Positions 47,724 to 58,689 of a DNA stretch of 64,000 nt are shown piece by piece. The position numbers and the translations under genes were made by a program. The stretch is taken from positions 64,271,765-64,335,764 of the forward strand of contig OY978526.1 in assembly GCA_963854835.1 (NCBI GenBank), read 5' to 3'. This stretch comes from Megamerina dolium (lineage: Eukaryota > Arthropoda > Insecta > Diptera > Megamerinidae). The notes beneath the pieces were generated by a model. That model was given only the letters and a program-made list of their open reading frames with translations. It searched no databases and had not been told where the DNA came from. The first letter of the stretch is position 1, and every line of letters starts with the position of its first letter.

Positions 47724-48289
47724 TATGTCTGTCTACGCCAGAACATGTGATTCGCGCACTGCTCGTAAAAAGTTTGCATGGGTTAGCAACCCTAGTGTAA
47801 GTCTCTTTCCTTCCGCTATTTTTCGTTCTCATTCTATCTTTCTCTCACTCCCATACTCTCTTTTCTTTAACTTTAACTATTCACTTTCTGTTTATTTACT
47901 TTGCTATTTTTGTGATCAACTCCGTATTAAAGCAGTGCACGAATTTTCCCTTCCCGATCATAATTATATATATTTAATTTTAAATATCTTTAATAAAATG
48001 TTAAACAACTTAAATATTGAATTATAAAAAGTTGAAATTAAAATTAATTACCCAATTTCCCATATCTCGATTCCCTTTAATATAATAAATAGATTTAATG
48101 TTAAACAAGAATTTAAAATTAGTGCTAAACATTGTTTAAATATATACAATAAATATATAAAAGTGAAAAGGAAGTGTTTTGTGTTGCAACAACAACGACT
48201 CCCCCAGCACCGTCATCAACACCTCTGCCGCCACCACGACTTATAGGCAAGTGCACCACATCTCAACAAGCCCACCGGCATTCTCACTC
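47724..48289. other. Unassigned sequence, possible retroelement leader
   Basis: It begins TGTCTGTCTACGCC, is pyrimidine-rich and then AT-rich, holds AATAAA near 47993, and ends with a CAA/CC-rich stretch (about 48185-48290). The layout is reminiscent of an LTR-leader junction, but no partner LTR was found. Confidence 0.25.
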
Positions 48290-48800
48290 ACTCTCCGCTG
48301 AAACAATGTCTGAATGATCTTGGTCCATCTGACGCTACTAAAAGCGTTCCTTACATCTAATCGCTAAAAGAAATACTCGTCTGTAGTAGTGCTTTCCAAT
48401 ATGAGCAGCTTCGTTACTTTATATGACTTGTTGTATTGCACCGAAACCGGATCTACGTCATGCGAATGCATTTATCTTTCCCTCATTCCACTTTCGGATC
48501 TGTCTTGTATGCGAAGTTTACTTGCTTATTTCCTCCATACTGAATGAAATATATTGATGATCAGTTCCTATGTAGTCTTCAAGGACTCTCCAATTTTTGA
48601 GTGATCCGAATAACATTTCAGATATCAGGGTAATGTGTGAAATAGAGTTTCACACCCAGAACTTATCTAGCACTCCTCTGGCTCTGCAATCAGTAGGTGA
48701 CATGCCCAATTCTAATGCTTTGGAGTTAAAGTCACCTGAAATCATTATTGGGCTTCCCAACTATAATACTTTATCTTCTGTATCAGCTAGTTTTCCCTCG
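48290..48800 (-). pseudogene. R1-type endonuclease fragment
   Basis: On the minus strand it reads GSPIMISGDFNSKALELGM near 48700-48760, then a RARGVLDKFWV segment, then LKNWRVLEDYIGTDHQYISF at about 48540-48600. These match the GDFN and SDHxxI motifs of apurinic-type LINE endonucleases. It is frame-broken, with no start or end. Confidence 0.65.
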
Positions 48801-48851
48801 AACTGATATACTTACTAACTTATGTGGCCATAAGTATAACCGAATATCGAT

Positions 48852-49206
48852 TTAGGCTGAAAATAACATGCTTCGCCAGCCATCTCTGTTCTTTGATAGC
48901 TGGCGCCAGTTAGAAATTCCAAGCGCCGTCAGGTTCTCCAGTGCTTGGTCCTTCCACCGCAGGTTAGGTCTTCCTCTTCTGTGTCGTCCTCCAGCGGGTT
49001 CCGAATATAACACCTTCTTAGCTGGAGCGCTCGACATGACCTAGCCAGCGCAGCCACTGGATTTTGATGCGCTTTACTATATCAATATCGGCATACAGCT
49101 CTTACATCTCATGGTTGTACCTTATTCGGTACTCGCCATCAATGCAAATAGGTCCAAAGATCTTGCATAGAACTTTTTTCTCGAAAACTCCAAGCATTCG
49201 CTCAGC
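48852..49206 (-). pseudogene. RTE C-terminal region
   Basis: Follows RT after the break at 49207. It reads FGPICIDGEYRIRYNHEM-like codons (49085-49160), a GHVERS-type stretch, then KKVLYSEPAGGRHRRGRPNLRW, ALGISNWRQL and GWRSMLFSA before the stop. It has the CFDP2-like tail seen in insect RTE proteins. Its role is unknown. Confidence 0.75.
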
Positions 49207-50118
49207 CTAGGTGGAAATTGTCCAGGCTTCAGCGCCATATGTTAGGACAGGCATGATGAGAGACTTGTAGAGTGTGGTTTTCGTTCTTCGAGAGAGGGCT
49301 CGACTTCTCAATTGCTTACTCAGCCCAAAGTAACACCTGTTAGCAAGAGTTATCCTACGCATGATCTCCAAGCTGACATCATTACTGCTGTTAATGCTGG
49401 TTCCAAGATAGACAAAGTCCCTTACTACTTCAAAAGTGTAGTTGTCAACAGTGACGTGATGTCCAAGACGCCGGGACTCTTTGTTTGTTGACACTAGATA
49501 CTTCCTCTTGCCTTCGTTCACCGTAAGACCCATTCGACGCGACTCTCTTTCCAACTCTGAGAATGCTGCACTGACTGCTCGCGTGTTCATGCCGATTATG
49601 TCAATATCGTCGGCATACGCTAACAGCATGACACTTTTGTTGAAGATAGTGCCATTATGTCGTAGATCAGCAGCTCGTATTATTTTCTCCATAATAAGAT
49701 TGAAGAAGTCGCACGATAACGAATCACCTTGTCTGAAACCCCGTTCGCTACTAAACGGTGCGGCGAGGTCCTTCCCAATTTTCACTGCGTAGAGGTAATC
49801 CCTTACCAGACTGTCGAAAGCGGCTTTATAATCAACAAATAGGTGGTGTGTGTCGATCTGTTTTTCTTGGGTCTTCTCCAGGATTTGGCGCAGTGTGAAA
49901 ATCTGGTCGATGGTGGATTTACCAGGTCTGAAGCCACACTGATAAGGTCCAATCAGGTTGCTGAGCATAGGCTTCAACCTTTCACACAGTACGCTTGATA
50001 GGACCTTGTATGCGATGCTCAGGAGACTTATTCCACGGTAGTTGGCGCAGATTGTGGGATCTCCTTTTTCATGAACGGGACAGAACACTGAGCCTCCAAT
50101 CATCAGGCATGCTTTCAT
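49207..50118 (-). pseudogene. RTE reverse transcriptase
   Basis: 303 residues open. RT blocks in order: CANYRGISLLSIAYKVLSSVL, PYQCGFRPGKSTIDQIF, HLFVDYKAAFDSL, GFRQGDSLSCDFFNLIMEKI, the catalytic MLLAYADDIDIIG, MGLTVNEGKRKYLVS and FVYLGTSINSSNDVS, ending MPVLTYGAEAWTIST. All RT catalytic residues are present. The frame with the upstream linker (50069-50416) is shifted near 50115. Confidence 0.9.
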
Positions 50119-50643
50119 CCGACCATATTCTGATTATGAGCTGGTGCATGCAGGCGAGCTTGATCTGTGTGGTTATCGGGTGATCTCCTCCACTGACGGA
50201 ATTGTTCGTAGCATCGCCATTCAGTAACGTGGAGAAGTGTTCCCTCCATAGGCTCAGTACACTCTGGACATCCATAACCAGATTCCCATTTCCATCACGA
50301 CAAGAAGAGGCTCCGGGATTTAAACCTCCACTCAGGCGCTTGATCTTTTCAAAGAATTTTCGAGTCTCATTCTTGTCGGTACACATCTCTATCTCCTCAC
50401 ACTCGCGTCTTTCCAACTCCCTCTTCTTGCGCCTGAAAAGACGTCTCTCTGCACTCCTTTTCTCTCTGTACCGCTCCTTAACAGCTCGCGTTGCGCCTGC
50501 ACGCAGGGTTGTTCTGTAGGCGGCGTCTTTCTCTGTGGTAGCGTCGCGACACTCCTGATCGTACTACTCCTCAGAGGTCGGTAGTAACCGATTACCTCCT
50601 CGGCAGCAGTAGTCATGGAGTGGGATATATGTTTCCACCGTGC
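50069..50643 (-). pseudogene. RTE linker between endonuclease and RT
   Basis: Two overlapping open stretches (50389-50616 and 50069-50416) hold the typical linker: TTAAEEVIG, a basic region, ETRKFFEKIKRLSGGLNPG, LVMDVQSVLSLWREHFSTLLNG and WSDESMPDDWR. Two frame changes are needed. Confidence 0.8.
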
Positions 50644-51290
50644 TCATGTATCATCAAGTGGGGGAGTGTTCTGCATTAGCAGATCCGATAGTCGAGTGGC
50701 AAATTCATCTGCTGTCTTTGGTGATCGCAGCTTACTGACGTCGAGCTTTCTCTGTGTGGGACTTTTCTTGTTATTTGCGACACATAAACGTGTGCGCACC
50801 TTAGCCGCAACAACGTAGTGATCCGAATCGATGTTGGCACCACGGATCGATTTCACGTCCATCACACTGGAAGCATGGCTTCCGTCGATCACCACATGAT
50901 CAATTTGATTTCTTGTTCGTTGATCTGGAGACGGCCATGTCGCTTTGTGGATGTCGAGATGCTGGAATCTGGTACCACCAATTACCATGTTTCGTGCTGC
51001 GGCGAAGTCGATCAGCCTCATTCCGTTATCGGAGGTGTTCTGATGGAGGCTGAATTTTCCGACAGTTGGACCAAAGGTACCTTCCTTGCCCACCCTGGCA
51101 TTAAAGTCGCCAAGCACGATTTTGATATCGTGGCGGGGGCAGCGGTCATAAGCTTCTTCGAGGCGCTGAAAGAAGCTCTCCTTGGTCACATTGTCCTTCT
51201 CATCCGTCGGAGCGTGGGCACATATAAGGCTGATGTTGAAAAATTTTGCCGTGATGCGGATTGTGACCAGTCTCTCGTTCACAGGCGTGA
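50644..51290 (-). pseudogene. RTE endonuclease, C-terminal part
   Basis: Open frame with MNERLVTIRI, LICAHAPTDEKD, VLGDFNARVGKEG, NTSDNGMRLIDFAAARNMVIGGT, NQIDHVVIDG and NIDSDHYVVAAKV. These are the apurinic-endonuclease motifs GDFN, IDH and SDH. It is separated from its N-terminal part by the SINE. Confidence 0.9.
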
Positions 51291-51314
51291 AATGCGAACC
51301 AACATGTTGTAGTC

Positions 51315-51319
<5 letters not shown>

Positions 51320-51353
<34 letters not shown>

Positions 51354-51626
51354 TGGCACTTAAAGCCCCAAAGGTCTCATTGACCGAGCTTCTCTTCCAT
51401 TACTGTTGTGCGTCTTATATTTGGGCAGTATTAGAAGGGACCTACTTATTTTAACCGGTTCCGAACGGCAGAACACTTGTGACATCACTTTTTCTGAGCT
51501 TTGTCACAGAGTTCTTTTAGAAGCTTTTTCATGGCAAGTTGTTACTGTCGGAAGAATTGCCAATTGCTTGCCGACAGGTGGGTACCATTCGAAAGAAAAA
51601 TCTTATCGATATTAAATTTGTAGTCT
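51320..51626 (-). mobile_element. SINE, 5'-truncated, inside RTE endonuclease
   Basis: Minus-strand SINE body with its tail showing as an A run (51319 to about 51350 on the plus strand). The tRNA-like head is missing; the copy starts at 'caaatttaatatcgataag'. A 14-bp duplication, GTTGTAGTCTCTTA, flanks it (51306-51319 and 51627-51640), with six extra bases 'tagtct' at the truncated end. The uninterrupted target is preserved in the RTE copy near 58890. Confidence 0.95.
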
Positions 51627-51640
51627 GTTGTAGTCTCTTA

Positions 51641-51969
51641 CTGATCAAAAATCCGCATGCTATTTCGTGCCTTTCAGCATGGTAACTGTAGTAAATGTCA
51701 CAGGACGCTCTTTTGAAACAGCCCTGTCCCGTCCATCGCATTTCCTGGAGAGCGGTGATATCAGCTCTGTATTTTTCGAGGACATCAACCAGCTGGATAG
51801 AGGCACCCTCCCTATAAAGGGACCAGACATTCCAGGTGCATATCCGTAAATCGTTGTCCTTTTTTCGTTTGCGGGGGTCATCAACAAAAGCGGTAGTCCT
51901 TATCCAAGGCATTGCTGTTTTTTCATTGGGGGGATTTTTTATGTGGCGGTTCCCAAACCCATGAACCAT
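51641..51969 (-). pseudogene. RTE endonuclease, N-terminal part
   Basis: Starts with an RKRKKDNDLRICTWNVWSL-type leader, then LVDVLEKYRADITALQEMRW (catalytic Glu), GCFKRASCDIYYSYHAE and CGFLISKRL, where the SINE interrupts the gene. This is the usual N-terminal half of an RTE endonuclease. Confidence 0.9.
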
Positions 51970-52289
51970 AAACCAAAACTATTTCTGGTTTCTGGTTGCG
52001 ATCGCGTCGAAATCTTTTCTTATGGCAATGTGCTCCATGAGAGCCTCTATGGTTTTGCTTGTACATATTCATGTGCATGTTTGTTTGTATAACGTTCACT
52101 TTGTCAGCATTTTCGTATACTCTAAGAACTTTTTCAAACCTGGTTTATGATCACATAAGCACAGAGGCAGCACTTTAGTGACTTGTTGCACTATTTTTCT
52201 TGTGGCCTGCATGTCCACAGCGCATGTTCAAACAAGTCTGGCTTGCTTTTCTTTCCTTTCTCAAACTCGAGGAGAAGTGCGCAGATCCG

Positions 52290-52850
52290 AGTTTTCCGAA
52301 TCCCTTTAAGTTAAATTTCCTGATTGCTGATTGCTAACTAATTGCGAAACCGAAGCAGTCTTCTTCCGCATTCCAAATAAGATCGAATGGGTCCATCCAT
52401 CCTTCCTTCCTTGACACCCACTTACGAAGCACATATCCACCTTTGCTAAAACTTTTGGAAATATTTTTTTGCAATGACTGAAATTCGTCTTTGCAAGAAT
52501 ACCAGTCAATAGATCGTTCATGTAAAAATCTCTTAGTGTGAAAATCTTAAAGTCTCTTGCAGCTATTTAACGGGTAGATGAGATGCAGCTGCTACCCCAA
52601 AAGTGACACGTAACGTTCTGTAGTCTTGGATAGGCAACGATGAATCAGTACGCCAAACTATTCGTTGCAAATCGACGTGCTTCGATGATACGCAGACATG
52701 GCGGTACATCTTTACAATATCCGCGCGCATTGCATACCGTTTAGTTCTAAAGCGCATGAGTATCGAGACTAAATCATGTTGCAGTTGCAGTTCACCAAAC
52801 AGCGGACAGTTACAGTTACGCCTTAGCGGATGCGTTGAAGACAACCCGTA
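52290..52850 (-). pseudogene. BEL/Pao reverse transcriptase fragment
   Basis: On the minus strand 52844-52563 gives ELQLQHDLVSILMRFRTKRY, MRADIVKMYRHVCV, LQRIVWRTDSSLPIQDY and TLRVTFGVAAASHLPVK, typical BEL/Pao RT. In the next frame (52521 on) comes FYMNDLLTGILAKTNF, where family members usually have YVDD; the first Asp is Asn here. Frame breaks and the Jockey next to it show it is dead. Confidence 0.8.
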
Positions 52851-52932
52851 GTTTTGTCGTAACGCTCGTCTCCTTTATTTTATGGTGGAGTTGCATGTAG
52901 TACTCTCAGCTTATCGCTTCACTTACCGACTC

Positions 52933-54907
52933 CAGTATCTTACAAACATATTCACTAATTGGCTAAATTATAAAAAATATATTAGTTCTCACATTGGCCT
53001 TAAAATACCTCTTAAGACTGTAAAGCAAGTCGACAGTGCAGTTGAAAATTTCACCAAGTTGGCTCATGAAGCTGGTAAAATTGCAACACCTCAACATAAA
53101 TTCCAAGATTATAAAAAGCATACAAATGCCGATATTGAGGAATTAATTAAAATTAAAAGGAAAGCCAGGAGAGAATGGCAGCAGCATAGATCACCAAACC
53201 TAAAACAAAAATTGGCAGACTGCACTAAAACACTTAAAAGAATCTTAAAAGAAGCCGAAGAGAGACGTTTAAATGTATATATTAGTAATCTTGCTGCAAC
53301 AAAAGATACAGATTATTCTCTGTGGAAAGCAGTCAAAGGTGTAAAGTGTCCGATAATAAGAGAGGCTCCAATACGAATGCCAGATAGATCATGGGCAAGA
53401 AGCGATCAAGATAAAGCAGAAGCATTTGCAAATCACTTAGAAGGCGTTTTCAAACCAAATGAATCTACAAGAGATGGAGGATTACCAATCATGACCAATA
53501 ACAGCTCTACTACCTTAGTGAGATTTTCTTTAAAGGAACTTAACAAGATCATAAATGAACTAAACGTCAAAAAAGCTGCAGGGTATGATAAAATAAGTGC
53601 CAAAATAATCGCCGAGCTACCTCAAATTGCAGTAAAACAGCTGTTACACATAATGAATGCTATACCACGCCTTTGTTATTTCCCCTCAGCATGGAAAAGT
53701 TCCCAAATAATTATGATTGCAAAACCTGGAAAAGATTCAACTAATGTATCGTCGTACAGGCCTATTAGCCTGCTGCCTATTCTATCCAAAGTGTTTGAAA
53801 AACTATTAATGTTGAAGATACAGCCAATTGTTGAAGCAAATAACATTATACCGTTTCATCAATTTGGGTTCAGAGCAAAACATGGTACAGTAGGACAAGT
53901 TCACAGAATAGTATCTAACATTACAAAAGCGTTCGAAGCAAAGCAGTACTTACTGCTCAGCAGTATTTCTGGACGTCGCACAAGCTTTTGATAAGGTTTG
54001 GCATGATGGCCTACTTCACAAAATCGGTTGTCTCTTTCCTGATAACATTTGCAAAATATTAAAGAGCTATCTGTTGAATAGGAAATTTATGGTTAAACAA
54101 AGATCGTATCTAACTCAAACACGTACGATAATGGCTGGGGTCCCGCAAGGAAGCGTCTTAGGTCCCTTTTTATATCTAATCTACACTTCAGATATACCAA
54201 CAAATGGCAATCTTTTCACATCAACTTTTGCAGACGATACAGCAATCTTGAGCGTCGATGATAATCCCAGTAAAGCGTCAGAAAAACTGCAAAGTCACTT
54301 AAAAAGAGTACAACACTGGCTGGAGACATGGCGTATTAGAATCAACGAATCAAAATGCGTCCATATGACTTTCACGTTGAATAGAAAAACATGCCCTCAA
54401 CTACAAATTAATGGTCAAAAAATACCACAAAAAAATGAAGTGACCTACCTAGGCTTTCATCTCGATAGAAGGCTAACCTGGAAGAAGCACATTGAAACAA
54501 AGCAATCGCATGCTAAATTAAAAGCAGCCAAACTTCATTGGTTGATTGGAAACGCCTCGAAATTGTCACTTCATAATAAAATGCTTATATTCAAGTCCAC
54601 CATTAAACCAATTTGGAGCTACGGCATTCAGGTTTGGGGCACTTCTTCAAACTCTAATATTGAGAAAATTCAGCGTGTTCAATCTAAAATCCTTAGACGT
54701 CTTTGCCGAGCTCCTTGGTACATCAGTAACACAAATATACACAAGGACTTACAGATTGACACTATTAAAATAGACATAGGGAAACATTGCCAACGTTACT
54801 CTGAACGACTAAGTAATTATCCTAATACTCTAGCGAGAGAGCTCCTTAAGCTTAAATATATTAAAAGACTAAAAAGGAAAAATGTTTTAAATATATTTTT
54901 CACATAA
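52933..54907 (+). pseudogene. Jockey reverse transcriptase, one frameshift
   Basis: The first part (to 53991) contains KRKARREWQQHRSP, SDQDKAEAFANHLEGVF, VKKAAGYDKISAKII, SSYRPISLLPILSKVFEKLL and HQFGFRAKHGTVGQVH. A frame change near 53955 leads to FLDVAQAFDKVWHDGLLHKI, GVPQGSVLGPFLYLIYTSDI, the catalytic TFADDTAILS, LRINESKCVHMTF, VTYLGFHLDRRLTW and KPIWSYGIQVWGTSS, with stop at 54905-54907. Motif order and spelling fit the Jockey clade. One frameshift over about 1.97 kb suggests a fairly young copy. Confidence 0.9.
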
Positions 54908-55094
54908 TCTCTCATTACTATTATATATGTCCTTCATGAAATCACATGTTATATTTGTTTGCTTTAAGTTATTTGAATGATTCTACACATTGGTGTAGAA
55001 TCAACAAAATGTATTTTTTAGTATATAAGATCTGTATAATTATTGTTAGTTTCGTAAGAAAGATACAATAAATAGAACAAAATGAAAAAAAAAA
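52933..55094 (+). mobile_element. Jockey-clade LINE, 5'-truncated, recent
   Basis: The target duplication ACTTACCGACTC lies at 52921-52932 and 55095-55106, the latter following a poly(A) run (55085-55095) with AATAAA at 55067-55072. The insertion is 2162 bp and covers only the C-terminal part of ORF2 plus the 3' UTR; ORF1 and the endonuclease are absent. It is inserted in the BEL/Pao remnant, so it is younger than that element. Confidence 0.95.
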
Positions 55095-55106
55095 ACTTAC
55101 CGACTC

Positions 55107-57200
55107 TTTGTCTTTCATAACAATGAGTTCTTGTATGCAGTCGTTAATTCGCAAACATATCTCGTCGTTACCACCAAGTTTTCTCTCGATACTCAACAGA
55201 TTGCGAACAGCAAAGCTTCGAGAATCGCCAGCGACACATCAAATATCAGCAGTAAGTCGAAATAAATCGACCATCAGGTGACCTTCGGTATGTTGGTTCG
55301 AAGTGCTCTTAGCAGAAGCGTTCCGCAACTGTGAGATGCGTCTCGTGCTAAGTCTCTTATAACTTCTACAACCTCGTGAATTGACTTTTTAGTTGCATAT
55401 TACAATGTATGGCCTATAGACATGGCATTGGTAGATTGTCATCCCTTCAAAAGTGTGTCTAGCCGAAGACTGTTCATTGCATCATAGACATCCCAGATAG
55501 ACCATTACGAATTTCTGAAAAAATAGTATGATCCATAACGTCCATGCCCACGAATATGTCTATACGACCGGGCATCAAAAATGTGGCATAGACCATAAAT
55601 GTGCGGCCTTGTCGGCGCAGCATATGTTTGCGTTGGAAAATCACCAACGATTTTTTGGCAAATCATAGCATAGATTAAATACCATTTATTTGAACAATAG
55701 AATAAACACCGAAGCAATACCCCAACTCTAGCTCGTCCTCCTTCTGACGACCCAATGCCAGTGATAACCCAGACGTTGAATACACGTTGAATACCGATAC
55801 AAAAGAGGCATGCAACCCAGGGTCGAACAACAGACGTGCCGGTTGCCAACGACTGGAGACAAGAGCAGAAGCCAGCAAAATGGCTCTTTGATTTACCATC
55901 AGAGTTCAAGCATGAAATGACGCATTCGTCAGCGTAGTCTATAGAAGGATCAATTGCGGGTAAAGCAGTTGCATTGTTGACTGAGCGGTATCTGTAGTGC
56001 CGCGATTATAACTTGCTTGTTGTACATTTTCGGCTAGGATGGAGACACTGCTTGCGGCTTCAACGTGTGATGGCGTTGACAACAATCACGAATCCAGATA
56101 TGCTATTGGATCGAGATTTAAAACGCCCCGAGCTCAAGCCATTTATGCAAAAATAAGATTCTTGAATGAATTTTAATTTAGCGGTAGAATCCGGCGGACT
56201 GTATTTTTCACAAGAATAAATCTTATGAGCTTCCTTGCAATAGGGATACCGCACACTCTTTTGCTACAGCTGTGCGTGAAAATCGTGGCGGAACTGCTGC
56301 TGAAAGCGTCGATAATGATCGACACCTCGCCTTCAAAAACGTTGATAATTGCTCGAAAGATGGGGTCTCATCACGGATGAGTAATAGCTCCCACTGCTTA
56401 CTGGTTTCATTAGCTAGTTTATTCACCACCTTGTGCACCAACCACAACGTTCCAAAACTCGACGGTGTGGCCTAAAGCTTTCTGTTCACGAATATGCTGG
56501 TGAAATGTGTCAAGAATCCCTTTAATAGCACTGGTAGTGTCACTAGCGGCTTTGAAAATGTCTTCCTTTGCCATGAAGTGTGACTCGACGATGATTCGAA
56601 CGATCTTGAACCGAGCTTTCAACAAGTCCCATGCCTTCATGTAGTTAGAGTCGTAGATCTTCAATGTACTCTCTTCACTCTTCAAACATCTAAGTAAGTA
56701 ATGCATTTTCTGACCATCTGACAATGCAGCATTGGCGTCAATCAATGACCAGAATGCGTCATAAAACCCAATCCAGTCAGTAGCATCTACCGAAATCTTG
56801 ATAGCTCCATCTTCGGTAAGCGTACAGAAGCAGACACGGACGTTGGTGTAATTGCATACTGACTTTGAGGTTCTGTACGTCACTTTTGTACCAGGGTGAA
56901 ACCATAGCATTCGGCTTGAATTTGCACGTTTTCTACCACTCCAGCATTGTCGGCTCCACAGGAATTTTTCACTGCATCTAGGGCTTCATTGAAATGGTCC
57001 CACTGCTCATTCAACAGCTACATATATCCTCAACGGTTTCTGTACCTTTTGTAAATATATCACCAATGCTCATTGATGGATGGATTTGAAATCGCTACTT
57101 CTTTTTTTATCTTTCGTAAGTCAGAAATGGTTTTGCTTGCAGAGAACAAATCAAGGTCTTTCGAATCTTCTTCAATATCACTGCAAGGTCACTTTTAACA
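55107..57200 (-). pseudogene. BEL/Pao gag and protease remnant
   Basis: On the minus strand, 56910-56419 reads DATDWIGFYDAFWSLIDANA, KMHYLLRCLKSEES, YMKAWDLLKARFKIVRIIV and AIKGILDTFHQHIREQKAL, as in BEL/Pao Gag. Then 56447-56223 holds KQWELLLIRDETPSFEQLSTFL, and 56254-56060 the knuckle-like YCKEAHKIYSCEKYSP with CINGL. A protease-like ALVSSRWQPARLLFDPGLHASFVS lies at 55675-55899. Frames change repeatedly. It joins the RT remnant at 52290-52850 across the Jockey insertion, with part of the gene lost. Confidence 0.75.
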
Positions 57201-58689
57201 AAACAGCACCGCCTTTTAAATGAGGACGCACTACAAATTTAGTTTAAAAATATTGGTTTTTTATTATATTGTGTACTATTCTAATTCACAAAAGTATAAT
57301 CCAGCTCGACGGACCAGTAATGCTGCGGCGATTTCTTTATTAACTTTATGTGATTGTACAATTGAACCTAGAAGTAATAAGAGCCAAGTGGTAATGAATG
57401 TTATAGTTTTGAGGACAGAATAAATAGAATGGCAAAACACCTAATAATGACTCCGAACAATTAGCATAAGCGAACTCAATACTTCTCTTCCTGGACATGT
57501 AGTTTTAATAATTACTCTTGTCTGTATCTATTGCTTTGCGGCGAGAGTACATTTTGCACTTCTGAGCACTTTGCTCTACTGTGCCGTCAGTGGAGTCACA
57601 TTTATTGCGAACTATGCTGATCAGTTTCTATCCTTAATGGCCTTTGTGTTGGCATATTACTGTTCACCAGGGCTTTACTGGTGAACACAGCGTCTTGCTG
57701 TTGCTCGTGAAGGTTTCATTGTCTCTTTTACCTTCTACCTAATTTGTTTTTGCTTTTCCTTTGACTTTCGATTCTTTTTCTTTTATACCAGTGAATCGAG
57801 TACAGGGGGCGGGTCGTAATGATCAGGAACGGGTATACTTTTGGGGATGGAACGACTACCCTAGTTCCTCAAGGCCTGGCCTACGCTTTAGTGGTCCCGA
57901 AATCCACAGAACGATCTGTGCTCACCCGTAACAATGAACGCTACAACTCATGCATGTAATGTACACTCCCTGACCAGGGACCAAAGTGGCTGGTTCCTGC
58001 TACATTCAATAGCTTCCGTATCGACAAAGCTAGCTCACAACATCGCTTTTACACAAGGGAAAAGCTAATAGTGAATCCGGAGACCACTAGCGTGCCGTAA
58101 TATGCAACGATCCAACCAGTACATTGCTCAAATTGGAAGCAGACGTGGACTGGCTTTCCTCCTGTTGTTCTTCGTGGAGAATTCCATGAGTGCCGTCGAA
58201 GTGGGGTGTGCTTATAGCGGCGCTTATCCGCTTTCTCAGAGTTTGCGAGACTTTTAATCTACGTCACCGATGCCGCTCTGAGTGGGGGCTGGCTATGGAG
58301 TATTCGCAGATAACCTGCAGGTGGACAATTTTATAAGCAGGCCTTCCACAATCCGCCACCTGTGAGCTCCAGAAGCCTGAGCTCAGCCCTAAAATAATAA
58401 CACTAAATGGTCTGTGATGTTTTCCCAAGGTAACGTGTCTAATTGACTCACTGGACGTCACGTAGTTTATTCTACGTGCTATGTGATGGCATCTTCGTTC
58501 TGTAATAAAGGTTCCCATCATGTAGCTAGTTCCGCTTGTCATGTGATGGCACCTTCATTTTTAATGAGGGCCCTCCATGTGGCGACCACCGGGCAACGTC
58601 CTCCTGGTACCCGCTGGGAGGCGGCTAAAGTGAGTGACGATACCCTAATCGGTTAGGGGTTAAGAGTTGGGCTTGAACCCCAGCACAAA
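57201..58689. other. Unassigned region between BEL/Pao and RTE
   Basis: No protein motif is recognised. A perfect 10-bp hairpin, TGTTCACCAG / CTGGTGAACA with a 7-base loop, lies at 57661-57687. From about 57780 the sequence becomes GC-richer, like a retroelement 5' UTR; the part ending '..gataccctaatcggttaggggttaagagttgggcttgaacccc' leads directly into the RTE copy and may be its 5' UTR. Confidence 0.4.

Larger units (their letters stand above)
48815..52000 (-). mobile_element. RTE-clade LINE, nearly complete, inactive
   Basis: A single-ORF element on the minus strand with endonuclease, linker, RT and a short C-terminal domain. It ends 'cggttatacttatggccacataagttagtaag', the short-repeat tail typical of RTE. 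The 5' end near 52000 is uncertain. It is disrupted by a SINE (51320-51626) and several frameshifts. Related fragments in the window are 9530-9790, 20905-21610 and 58690-60013. Confidence 0.9.
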
